Shown here piece after piece: positions 12,189-22,830 of a DNA stretch of 64,000 bases. A model generated the notes under the pieces. The model was not told the DNA's origin. It was given only the letters and a program-made list of their open reading frames with translations, and searched no databases. Each line of letters opens with the position of its first letter. Within the stretch, counting starts at the first letter, position 1. This DNA is from Nageia nagi (taxonomy: Eukaryota; Pinophyta): NCBI GenBank assembly GCA_050084985.1, contig JBITNC010000001.1, positions 211,792,001 through 211,856,000 on the forward strand. The letters are read 5' to 3'. The position numbers were made by a program, and so were the translations under genes.

Positions 12189-12862
12189 TGTCCCAAAATT
12201 CTTTGTATTTCATTTTCATTGCAATTTCTAGATCTAGTACTTTACACTTTTGGCATTTATCAAAAGAAGAAAAAAAATGTAAAGAATTGTATTTGGAATC
12301 ATTATCCATGTTCAAGTTGGCAAAACCACTTGGAAATCTAGTTTTCTCTTCCAAGGCTGGTCGGCTGGCTTTTATGGAGACATTTAGTGGCTATTTAAGC
12401 AAAAACATTTCTCATTTTCAAGGGATCATCTAATCAAATTCTGATATCTGCTTTTCTTGAGTTAGGGATGTGCCCTTCTCATCCTTCTTTGGCCTAGGGA
12501 TGCGCCCAATAGCCTTAGAAGTGGCATTTTGAAGAATTTGTGAGGAGACTCATATTTTGGATGCCCTAAATATTGTTACAGGAATGTTACAGAATTGTTA
12601 CAAAAATAACAGTCTTATTACTTGCGTATTGAAGATTTGATCTCATATACTCATTGTTCTTATCATCTACTCTTGAATGAATGATTCTATGGTCTCTTTC
12701 ATGCGATTTAATTCCTATATTACTGCTGTTATAAGATCAGAATTCTGTCATCATTATTAAGTAATAAAAGTGCTGTTACAGTTGGAGTTTGAATTCAAAG
12801 ATAGCATGTAACAGATCTAGTTTTTATGCCCAAAAATCTTGAGTAATAATTGGGATATTTCA
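12184..12862 (+). repeat. 3' LTR of element C
   Basis: 679 bp, TGTAATGTCCC...GATATTTCA, followed directly by the ATCCA duplication at 12863. Confidence 0.95.
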
Positions 12863-12867
12863 ATCCA

Positions 12868-14900
12868 TGAGGATAGATGAATATGGATGAATGAGTTACT
12901 GGATGAGAGAACATTCAGAGATGAAGAAGCATAAGGGGAGAGATAGAGAGGTACCAGAAGGAGGAGCTCAACTTCGATTCGAGGATCCACTCTCGAATAG
13001 AAGTTTGATAAGCATATCTCAGCTATCCATAGTATGATTGGAGCTATCATGTCCATGCAATGGTATATAGATAGGCATTTTGGTGCCTATGAGGAGCCTA
13101 AGAGATAACATACCCCCCACATCATGTCAAGGATGATTAGGGGGCACCACGTTAGACCTAGGATGAGAGGGAGACCCCACATCATACCAAGGGTGATAAA
13201 GAGGCCCCATTTCATGCCAGAGATGATAGACAAGAGTCATATGAGGAGGATCGAGAGCCATGAGGAGATATTAGAGTTTGAGGGATCGAGAGTTAACCCA
13301 ACATGGGTCAATAGGACATCCAAAGGCCACACTTTTGAGGTCCCACTCACACTTAGCACCCTATGGTACAAACCCTCTCCTAGGGAGATACTTGGAGGAG
13401 GAAATTGGTAGGATAGAGGAGCATCTGATTATTCCAAAACCATCCACACCCATGTTTGCATAGAAGTCTAGGGAGGTAACAGAGGGTAGAGTTCTTGATC
13501 CATTAGAGCTAAATCATATCTTCAAGGAATACTCCATTAGATCTGGGTTTGACGAGATGTGAACTTCAACAGCTACTTGGAGATCTTAGGGTTGAATGGA
13601 AGACATCTACATGGGCCATGCAACCCTAGCAACTCGTGGGATGACAAGAAGGACCTACAACACAAGATTAGTAAGATGTAGGTGCAAATGTTTAATGAGA
13701 AGAAGATGATAGCTAGGGCATGGCTGCATCAGTTACAAACCTATTTTACCCTAAGCCCTAAAATGGTGGAGGCATCATTGCATTTTGAAGGAGATGACTT
13801 GGATTGGTGGCAACACAGAGTGATCAGCCAAGTGTATTCTCTTATTACTTCGTTTGATGAGTTTGCCATATGTTGGTCAAGTAATTCGATAGGAAGAAGG
13901 AAAATGACTACTTACAGGATCTTACTTCATTGAGACAACTAGGGATAGTGGATGATTATGTGATAGAGTTTCAAAGGATTTCTATCATGATTCACCATAT
14001 TCTTGAAGAGAGATTGACATTTCTCTTCATTGAGGGGTTTATGGAGCCCTAGTTGGGGATGGTGAAGGTTTCTTCTCCTAAGAGCCTTGATGATGCTATC
14101 TGAGAAGCATATGACCTTGAGCCCATGGTAAAATCCCTCAAGGGAGGGAAGATGTACAAGGGGCCTATCAATTAGAAGTTGATTATAGATAGATAAGGGC
14201 CTAGCAAGATCAAAATTATCCCATCACTTAGAATAAATCAATTGGATGTAGCTACTTGGAGGAAATTAATAGAAGAAGGGAAGTGGTTCTGCTGTAAGAA
14301 TACTTGGGAGCCAAAGCATCATTGTTTAGGAAAGGGAAAGGTGCACTAAATTGAGGTGTTTTAGGAGGGGGATTCAAAGGATTAAGATTTGGAGATTGAG
14401 GTAGATACCCTAGATCAAGAGTCACCTCGAGTTGAGGGTACATTAGGGAGCATGATTACTTCAATGGATGGGGTGAAGAAGTATCTCATGCTAAAGATTG
14501 TAGGAAAAGTAAGTGGACATGATGTGATGGTGTTGATTGATCCAAGAGCCTCTCACAATTTCATTAATGCAAGCTTCGTTGAGAAGAAGAACCTAAAGAC
14601 TAAGGGGTTTGAGAGATTTAGGGTCTCCACTGCTAATGGGAAGCTTACATTGGTGGGTCACATTTTTGAGAGGTTTGGTGTGATATTGCAGAGTTGTACA
14701 GTGAGGAAAGACTTCTATATTTATCCCTTGAAGGGACACCCTCATGTCATCCTAATTATGTAGTGGCTTTTTAACTTAGGTGACATTCACATCAACTATC
14801 AAAAACTCACAATGAGTTTCAAAATTAATGGGAAGACTCACACTTTGGAAGGGCTCTAAGATGATTATCCCCAAGTGGATAATAAGAGGTTGCAGGTGAT
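12868..14900 (+). pseudogene. Element B gag-protease remnant
   Basis: Decayed polyprotein of element B after the C insertion. The gag core near 13682-14110 has MFNEKKMIARAWLHQLQTYF, a DLDWWQH block and FLFIEGF-EP, clearly homologous to the C gag. A knuckle-like CCKNTWEPKHHCLGKGK lies at about 14290-14335. The protease-like domain at 14389-14763 has VMVLIDPRASHNFI, where the catalytic D-S/T-G is changed to DPR, then STANGKL and a FYIYPLKG block. Stops and frame changes are frequent. The polyprotein ends after protease. The N-terminal part holds the tandem repeat at about 13110-13245. Confidence 0.82.
13110..13245 (+). repeat. About 30-bp minisatellite inside B gag
   Basis: Four degenerate head-to-tail units of roughly 30 bp with core CCCCACATCATACCAAGGGT. 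The encoded peptide repeats an Arg/Met/His-rich unit such as PHIIPRVIKR, PHFMPEMIDK. This would give the B gag N-terminus a basic repetitive segment that is absent from C gag. Confidence 0.6.
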
Positions 14901-14989
14901 AGGTTGGTGCCAACAAAAGGTGGAGGCAGATGATGGGGCTACATTGGGAGAAGGATAGCTTCAACAAGAGATGGGAGGCATTGAAGAGC

Positions 14990-15420
14990 TTTGCTACCTC
15001 ACATCACATATCAGGAAGCTAGAATGGGCTATGTTAGGTCATAAGAGGGCCAAAAATCCCACATTAAGACTTGGAAGGGGGCTTAACCCCACATTGGACA
15101 TTAGGGGGTTTTATCAGCAGGACATGAACTTGAAGAAGCCTTAGTTTCCCATGTTGAGTATCTGGGAGGATTTCTACTCTACACTGAGTTTTAGGTAGGT
15201 TGGATACCTTATGTTGGGCATTTGGTGAGGACTCCCAACATTGAGGTTCAAGTTGGATGAGCTGCCCATGTTGGATAATTAGAAAGTTAGACATGCCATG
15301 TTAGACTACTAGGAGTTTGAGAGCTTCACATTGAAGCCTAAGGGAGCTAGAAATTCAGTATGGAGTTTTGAGAAGACCTTTCCTCATGCATGGAGCCTAG
15401 GCTCAACTTGTTTTCCATTA
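14990..15420 (+). repeat. Degenerate short repeat field downstream of B protease
   Basis: The words (C)CCA(C/T)(A/G)TTGGA(C/T) and near variants recur about every 35-60 bp (for example near 15057, 15095, 15153, 15178, 15213, 15239, 15272, 15298). In the + frame they read as PTL or PML, with stops between. This field occupies the place where RT should begin and contains no pol signature. Confidence 0.5.
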
Positions 15421-15735
15421 ACTATGATTTTCTTAAGGTTCTTGGAGGAACACCCCTGCTTGGATGCATCCTCATTTTCATGGCTATGGAGGACATTCAT
15501 AGAGTAGCTAATGAGGAGTGATAATTATAGCAAACCAAAGTATTTGCAATTTACACTAATACATGGGCACAAAGTTTGAACCATGTATTCCCTACCACTA
15601 TCTTGGGTGAAGCATATTGAAGTTGCATTCCATCATCATAAGTCTTAGTTACTAACACTTAAAGGATTCTTGGAAGACAATATGTTGCATTCTTATACCA
15701 TTACTTGAGTGCAAGTAATTTGAACGGGGAGGCTT
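15421..15735 (+). other. B 3' untranslated segment and polypurine tract
   Basis: No coding motif. It ends in a purine-rich GAACGGGGAGGCT directly before the 3' LTR start TGTGAGATCCCC at 15736. Confidence 0.55.
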
Positions 15736-16911
15736 TGTGAGATCCCCTTTATTCAGTTAATGGGTACAAAAGGCTCATATTTGTAACATGCTTTATTTAT
15801 GTATTTGCACTCTCATTATTGTAACTTAGGATAGGAGACTTAGTGGGTGAATGGACCCCACTGTGAGCCCCAAGTGGGATGTCTCCCTCCTAAGGTTAAA
15901 TTAGGTGTATTTAGCATACTTAGAGATCCTAAGACTTAATTGTGGGAATCCTAAGGCCTAGTTATCTCTTAATGATTGAATGAGCACTTAATGACCCAAT
16001 GTTGAGATTGGGAGCATGTAGACACCTGCTCTATCTTGGGGGAGGCTTATAGACCTCCACGTTGGATCTTGAGACCCATGTTGCTACTCTAAGTGCCCAT
16101 GTATTCCTTCTAGACCCATATATGTATTTTTGGATCCACATGGAGCATAGGGGAGGCCCAAACACCCATGTTGAGCTTGGATTGATCCCTAAGTACCAAT
16201 GTTGGGCCATGAGGTGATTGGGGAATGAATTTGAGGTGTAATCCAAACAAAGGAAGGTTATATTAATCCTTGGAGGCTCATTATTGGATATACATTAATT
16301 ATTATTACTTCTACATAATCAAAAGGAAAACAAGTCTTAGAGGTGGTAAGCAGCCTTTCCTAGGCGTAACATCTAGAGGGCATTTAGGGATCTTGTTTAT
16401 CTACAAAATTGGTGTAACACCTTTGCCCATCCGATGGTATTTTGAGGTATTTCTTCTACCTTCGATGGTTATCCAAGATCTGAGGAGGGCCCTTTCGATG
16501 GAGAGGATTCTTATTCTAAGGAGGTGTATTATCTATCCCATGGTTCTAGAGTATTTCTAGAGTGAGAGCATATATTATTTTATGCCCTAGTCGAATCTTG
16601 AGAGGCCAATGTCAACCCTTTGGGCCTAGTATTGTATTCATTGAGCATTATATATATTGCCAAGAACATTGGATCTCATTATTTTTCTTATCTATATCAT
16701 TCTTGTGCATTTATTGGATTACTAATGCTATATATACTTGTATTGACTAGATGTTGGCATTATTATGTAGTTAATGCTTGTATTTGATGCCCTAGCTCCA
16801 ACATTGGATTTATAGTGTTGTTTATGTAATTTATGGATGCCCTAGAATAGACATTAGGGCTTATTATTATAATGTGCTAATTTGTTCTTGAGATTACATT
16901 TTGGATGATCA
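15736..16911 (+). repeat. 3' LTR of element B
   Basis: About 1176 bp, homologous to 5435-6622. It is followed at 16915 by TGGTATCAGAGCTC and leader sequence resembling 6623-6660 up to GTGCATGAG, then abruptly by element A gag. A primer site downstream of a 3' LTR is abnormal. Confidence 0.83.
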
Positions 16912-16951
16912 CAAGTGGTATCAGAGCTCGAATCTAGCCAACTTGTGCATG

Positions 16952-17880
16952 AGTTTTCATTGCAATTATAGCAAAGCCCTTTTTTCTTACGATCCTCCAT
17001 CATGATAGGAGTCAGTCTCTTAACCAGAAGGTAGTGTAGTGGCTTGTGATCACTTTGAGAAGTTTGTGATTTCGAAGTGGGTTGCTTGGTGTGTTTGTGT
17101 TGTGCACTAAAATTATTCTCTACCAATTTGTTGAGCCCTATTACTATTGTCATGTTGCAAGGATTGAACATTTTGACTTCCATTTGAATTTCTTCCTTTA
17201 GCCAACTAATGAAAAAACTATGAAAGAATCCCTCATCTAATCCTTTAGTATGATTGGCAAGCTTTTTAAATTCAGTTTGGTATTCTCTTACTGTAGTCAT
17301 TCAATGCAAGTTAGTGAGTGCACCAATGAAATATTCAAAATCACTGAGGCCAAATTTGATAAGAGGGTTATGGGTGAAATCCCCTCAAGATGGAGTTACA
17401 TTTACCTTTTCAATCCATTGGCACCATTGTATGGCTTCACAATCTAGATGAAAGGAGGTGAGGTTGACCTTTTGAGCTTCGGATATCTGATTTAAGGAGA
17501 AATATTGCTCAATCTAATACAACCAGCTAATGGGGTCATCACCATTAAATCTTGGAAAGTCCAATTTGGTCATATATGGAAAAATAAAGGCTTGTTATGA
17601 TCCTTGAGATTTATTGAATCCTTGCCCAATATATGGTTGAGATTGACTCGATCCACTTGCATCTAATGATGAGTTATTAACTGGTGCTTGAAGAATGAGT
17701 TGAATCTTGGAATCCATAGTACCATAAGTGAAAGTTATTGCTTTTATTGAATTTTTGAGCTCAAAAAGGGTAGTGGGGAGGTGAAAATCACTTAATAGGT
17801 CTACCATATAGTCTATTTATTGTGATAAATTCTCCATATCCAAGGGTCTTCGACTATCATCCATCTTACTATTTCAAGAA
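16952..17880 (-). pseudogene. Element A gag remnant
   Basis: Antisense Ty3/gypsy gag of element A. The N-terminal part (17595-17807) reads MVDLLSDFHLPTTLFEL; a FNGDDPISWLY-IEQYFSLNQ-like block follows. The C-terminal part (16952-17300) has TTVREYQTEFKKLANHTKGL, a FFHSFFISWLKEEIQ block and the start of a zinc knuckle, GLCYNCNE. The knuckle stops exactly at the B junction and its second half (PGHRC-like) is lost. Several frame changes separate the two open pieces. The close relative at 46060-46830 in element G helps identify it. Confidence 0.85.
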
Positions 17881-18417
17881 TTACTATTTTTAGAACTGCT
17901 ATATTTGGAAACTAAAAAAGTGTATGGTTGATATATATCAAAATTATCACCATGAAAAAATAATCAAAATGGGATAGGTACTAAAGTGATAATTTTCAAA
18001 ACATTATACTCAGTTTGTTAGAATCGCCTAATTCCTCACAATTTGAAAGATAACGACCTCTAAAGTTTTTACATGTTTTAGTAGTCATTAATTATGGTAA
18101 TGAATATAAGATTATTTCAAAAATGGTAATGTCTTACAGTATGAAGGTTTATGCATTGGAAAGAGATGGATGAATAAAAGGGTGCGATACAAGAATGATG
18201 TGGTATGGAAGAAGGTCACGAACTATGGTGGAAGAACCTAGTCAAATTTCTAAAAAGTTTTTGGCAGAGTTTCAACTATAAAATGGAAAAAATATAGGTT
18301 TTCAACTCAATGCAACCTTGATAATCTAAATTTTTTTTGGTAGCATTTCAGTTAGAAACATACAATCTTGATCCTCACTCTGCCTACAAGTGCTAAAATC
18401 AGAGTTTTGATACCAAA
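17881..18417 (-). other. Element A leader and primer site
   Basis: Between the gag N-terminus and the 5' LTR (minus strand). No gene is visible. Next to the LTR the minus strand reads TTGGTATCAAAACTCTGA, a mutated initiator-Met-tRNA primer site. Confidence 0.65.
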
Positions 18418-18806
18418 TGTTGGGAAGCTGCAAGTTCCTAAACAAGATTCAAGTCAAATAATAGTAAAATGTGAACTAAATGTAATCCAATCTCACAACC
18501 ACAAGCAACTAAAATCTGAATACAATAAGATAGTACTAGAATCACTTTACTAAATAACCAAAATGAATCTTGGGCCACATCAAGGGGGACCTCCTTACAA
18601 CTCAAACAATATATTTTTCAAGATGATAACTATTTTATTTCTACACATATTTATAGTCCATCTACCCTAACCCTAATCGATCGTTCAATACAAAAAGATG
18701 ATTTTTCTTACAAATATGTCAGTCCACCTTACATTTAATATAAGCTAATTTTCTAATTAATTAACTACTATAGTCTAAGTAAATGCTAGGATATGGGATC
18801 CTAACA
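18418..18806 (-). repeat. 5' LTR of element A
   Basis: 389 bp, starts TGTTGGGAAGC on the plus strand and ends GGATCCTAACA. It is followed by the CTCTT target duplication at 18807-18811. Confidence 0.88.
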
Positions 18807-19020
18807 CTCTTATCAGCAAGGGGGAGTATGAAGACCACCAAGGCATAACAACAAGTTAATTGCACTTAAAACTCCCATCATGAGGCTCGCTAGTTTTATC
18901 TCTCATGTACAATATGAGAATTAGTTACTTGTAGATTGATTGTGAGATCGACCAATCAATTATAAGATCAACATACAAGTTAGCTAACTGACATGTCAAA
19001 TAGTTTTTGGTATTACATTT
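18807..19020 (+). other. Copia I tail: polypurine tract and LTR start
   Basis: CTCTTATCAGCAAGGGGGAG continues the copia coding tail interrupted at 2541. The purine tract is CAAGGGGGAGTA at 18817-18828, and the LTR begins TGAAGACCACC at 18829. The LTR is interrupted by E+ at 19021. Confidence 0.7.
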
Positions 19021-20257
19021 TGTAATGTATCCATTTTTATGGTATTCTCCCCATTTCACCTCTAATAAATGGGAACATTAGCTTAGTTGTGATTTTGTTA
19101 ATTTTAGTAGTTTTTGGCTAATTATTATAAGTTCCACTTAGAGACTTAGTTAAATACCTTAATTATGAAATAATGACCCTTTTTAATTTAGTCTTTATGC
19201 ATAGTGGAGTTACTAAAAATACCAATAAAGATGTATTAATCATACTAAGGAAATTATATTAGTAAATGCAATATTAGTCTCCCTAAATGAGGCATTGCAT
19301 ATTTTTAGCCTTGATTGTTGTAATATTAGCATTAGATAAACCTTTAGTCATTAATGTTTCTCTCTTTGATGTAGAGCATCCCCCTAGGTGATTGCACTTG
19401 CTTCGAGGCATCTTAAAGAACTCAAGCTTGGATGTGGTACTTCTAGGAGTAATTTGGCATCTAAAGGTATTGGATGATTCCCAAGTTAAATGTTGGGAAT
19501 TTAAGACTTATTTCACCATCATGTTGGAGGATTGGGCATTCCATGATCCCACATCACCCTTCTTGGGTATTCGAACACTTGGTGTTGATCCTAAGGCACA
19601 ACAACATCACCCTCACTTAGATGTTGAATTTATGAGCCTTTGGATGTGATCTTACCTATTATGAGGCTTCTTATCTTGGAAAATATCAACATGAGAACAC
19701 ATATCACATATCTCCACTATTGGATCATCTCAATGCAAGATTATCAGAGAGACAACATCATATATGAAAGGAGGATTCTTGGATATTCTAAAATATGTTA
19801 TTTGTTGATTATAAACCTCTTTCATCAGATTGAATGTGAGAAATCTATCTTTTGCAGTTGTAGGGTAACTTGCATTTGTGGTCTTGAGGTTAGAGAAGGC
19901 TAACCTCAAGTTTACTCTAGCATTCTTGAGAGGAACACTATAGGTTCCATCAGAAAGTTGTAGGGAAGTCTTATAATTAACCTTACCATTGATACGATTG
20001 GTGAGGCCCTATAGCCATACAAAATAACCCTATTAGAGGCAATCTTGGTGTAAGATCTTTAGATCGAAAATATTGTAATTATGCTTATAGGTTTCATATC
20101 ATAATACAATTACTCTATTTTGCTTACATTTCATAATTGATCTCTTATGCTTAGATGTTGGATTTGGAGTGTAGTTTTCATTGTTAAATTTCTATTATTG
20201 CTTCATTATTTCAATGTTGGATTACTAAAGGTATTTGCATGTTTGACTTTATATTTG
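19021..20257 (+). repeat. 5' LTR of E+, first part
   Basis: Homologous to 40245-41400. It breaks at the duplicated ATTTG (20253-20257), where E- inserted, and resumes at 26502. A degenerate repeat of CTTGGATGT and CATGTTGG-like words occupies about 19400-19650. Confidence 0.83.
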
Positions 20258-21823
20258 TGATGAGTCATTTTAGGGATCAATCCTCAAACATGCCTTAGGA
20301 GAGGGACGTTTGGATTCCAACCTTCAAACTAGCCAAGCAAACTCAAAATTGCACAAGTATTCCAATGTCTATCTAGGATTGATAAATTTTGCAATGATAT
20401 TTCAAAAATGTACTCATAAACCCAATGGCTAGGAAGAGAAGTAGAAATGAGTCTTTTACTATGGAAATGCACTTCCAAATCCAATGTCCTAGTTATGGAG
20501 TAATTAACAACTTCAGCAATGCAATATACCTCTCTAGTTGTAAAGTCCTATTTAGGGATTAAGAACATACCAAATAAATAGATAATTCTCCTAGTATTCT
20601 AATATACCAATTAGGGAGCAAAAATAGCAAGTAAATAATGCAAACTTCACCCAAGATGCAATGTCCTTGTTTGGAAGCATAATTGACATTTAAATAGTGC
20701 AAAAATGACTCAACAATCCAATATTCAACCACATATAGATAAACAACAATATTGTGATAATAGAATGTAATTGTATTTGAACATAAAAAGAGAAGAGCAA
20801 TTACAATGCTTTTGTCTACCAATGAATTTTGTACTAGGACTATCTCTTATTGGGTTATTTTAGATGGTTCTAGGACCTCACCAATTCCAGAAGCAATGAA
20901 GCAAGACCAAGTCTCCTCTGCAGCAACTATGATGGAACCAACAATGTTCCTCTCATGATGGATATAGTAAGTTTGAAGGTAGCCTCCTCTCCGTTTGATA
21001 CCTCAAATGTAGGTCACCCCACAAGTGGCAAAGATATAGCCTCCACTTAATCTGAAATAAAAGGGTTTATAGTCAAATTCAATGTATCATTCAATGAATA
21101 TGCATTGTTCTTTTATAAGTGAGGATGATCATATTCTAATCTTGCTTTGAGATGATCCAAAAATGGAGAGATATGATCCATGTTCTCTTGTATGGAATGA
21201 TTAATATGCAAAGCCTTGGGATAAGTGTAATCATATTTGAGGTCCTAAAAAAGCTAACGTACAAAAGGGGATGATTCTAGAGTGCTTTGTGATCAACACC
21301 ATTGGTCCATGTGCCTAAGTAGCCAACATGGGGTCTTGGGATCTTCCAAAGCCCTATGTCCATGTTTTAGGGCTATTTACTTTCATCGAGATTGCTAATG
21401 CTTAGTTCAAAGTTTTAGATTCACCATGGGAGCTATAAATATCTTCATAGTTAGTGCAATCAACTAGGAGAATGCTCTACCTCAAAGAGGGGGACACTAA
21501 TTACTAGAGATACATTTAATGCTAATATTACAATCATCAAAGCTAGAATATGCAATGCCTCATTCATTGAGACTAATATTGCATTTACATTTATAGTTTC
21601 CTTACTATCATAAATACATAATCAATTGGCATTTTGGAAATTAAATAAAAATAAATAAATAATAGGATCATTTATTCCATAATAGAGCATTATTGAGTCT
21701 CTAAGTGGAATTTACATGATTTTAGTCAAATTACACAAATATTAACAAACACACTCCTAAATTAATGTTCCCATTTATCAGAGGTGAAATGAGAAAAACA
21801 CCTAAAAATGAGGATATTAAACA
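20258..21823 (-). repeat. 3' LTR of E-
   Basis: About 1566 bp, homologous to 24972-26496. Starts TGATGAG on the plus strand. The inner end is at TTAAACA, next to a minus-strand purine stretch (TTTGGGAAGGATG) that fits a polypurine tract. Confidence 0.8.
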
Positions 21824-22830
21824 AGTTCATCCTTCCCAAATTGCTTGCCCTAAAGTAATTCAAAAATTTCACTGCTACCTCAACATTTTCTTCGCTAATC
21901 CAAGAATCTTCAATCTTTGATGCAACAACCAATTGTTGTTCCTATCCTTGCAGAATACCTTTGATGATGATATTTTATCCCTTGAAGAAGAAACTCACCT
22001 CTTATCACTGGAAATTAGTCTACAAATCACCCAAGGGATACATCCATTAAACTCCTAGGGTTAGCACTTATGCGATATCTTAAGGAAAGACACAAAATTG
22101 ATACTTAAGGTTATAGTTTTCTATCTTGATTTTGAGTCTTACTAAACAATCACACAAGGTATAATGCCCATTGGCATTGGAGATATTAAATACCTTTACC
22201 ATCTTCATTAGAAGGCATTTTTTATAATGAATCCATGGTAAATGAAGCTTTGTGTGGCTCCATTATCAACCAAAACCAAAACTTCCTCTCCCATTGTTAC
22301 TCCTTTGATCCTAATACAACGGTAGTGTGGAACCCAATGACTTTCCATTATCCACACATTTGAAATGATTCTTTGAGAAGGTTGATCTTTTTTTAATGGG
22401 GGGGTAATATTGTGATGCCCTATCTTCATCAAGTGCAACTACCTTCTTTTGAGAATAAACTTGTACTTGTTCCCTTTGAGTGTTAGGATGTACTTCTATT
22501 AATGGTGCTACATATAATTCTTTTTCTCCCTTAGTCACCTTAATGAAATCCCAAAAACTCAATGCTTACTTGATATCTTTTGGAAGGGTTGAATAAACTT
22601 GAAACAATTTGTATAATGAGGTGGTTAAGGTAGTAGAGCTATGGGAAACCTCTTACTTAGCCACAACCTCCTCCTTTTTGTGCTTGTATTTTTGTTTATA
22701 GATCCGCCCTCTTATGTCAATATTTACTATAGAGGCTTCTACAATATGAAACCCTTCATCTTAGCCTTCATAATGGTGGTGTGATGATCACAACTCCTTG
22801 CAATAATAAAAAACCTTGTAATATCCTAGA
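21824..22830 (-). pseudogene. E- gag C-terminus, linker and protease remnant
   Basis: Antisense coding relic. Zinc-knuckle-like YYCKEL--SHHHYEG lies at about 22750-22805, with the last cysteine replaced by Tyr. A Lys/Glu-rich linker follows with a block LYKLFQVYSTLPKDI--AL (about 22570-22625) and SFWDFIKV. A second small block (ESHWVPHYRCIRIKG) precedes the protease VLVLVDNGATQSFI (about 22240-22285), where D-S/T-G is changed to DNG. The same order, including the linker block, is found in E+ at 39130-40010. Stops separate the open pieces 22208-22438 and 22311-22562. Polymerase sequence does not follow; the polypurine tract and LTR do. Confidence 0.75.

Larger units (their letters stand above)
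6773..12862 (+). mobile_element. Nearly complete young Ty3/gypsy chromovirus C, flanked by ATCCA
   Basis: 6.1-kb element with LTRs 6773-7447 and 12184-12862, each TGTAATGTCCC...GATATTTCA. A perfect 5-bp duplication ATCCA lies at 6768-6772 and 12863-12867. The primer site is at 7449 and the purine tract at 12169-12183. By eye the LTRs differ by about a dozen substitutions and a few short indels, roughly 98% identity. It is by far the youngest element in the window and sits in the leader/gag region of B. Confidence 0.97.
5435..16951 (+). mobile_element. Non-autonomous Ty3/gypsy element B (gag-protease only), carrying C
   Basis: LTRs of about 1.18 kb (5435-6622 and 15736-16911) start TGTGA(C/G)ATCCCC. 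The 5' one is followed by a primer site TGGTATCAGAGCTT at 6627-6640, and the 3' one is preceded by a purine tract GAACGGGGAGGCT. The internal region is gag, a protease relic and then a degenerate repeat field. No RT, RNase H or integrase is present between protease and 3' LTR. Unusually, the 3' LTR is itself followed by a second primer-site copy (TGGTATCAGAGCTC, from 16915) and leader sequence to about 16951. No target duplication is visible, and the left and right flanks are different parts of element A. Confidence 0.8.
2542..18806 (-). mobile_element. Ty3/gypsy element A (minus), flanked by CTCTT
   Basis: Two 389-bp LTRs (2542-2930 and 18418-18806), each TG...CA, enclose an antisense gag-pol. 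Exact 5-bp duplications CTCTT lie at 2537-2541 and 18807-18811, in the copia I sequence. The minus-strand primer site next to the right LTR reads TGGTATCAAAACTC, a decayed form of TGGTATCAGAGCTC. The purine tract beside the left LTR reads AAGAGGAGTGACA on the minus strand. The long span comes from insertion of B and C. The region between the gag zinc knuckle and early RT, including protease, is missing at the B junctions. Confidence 0.88.
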
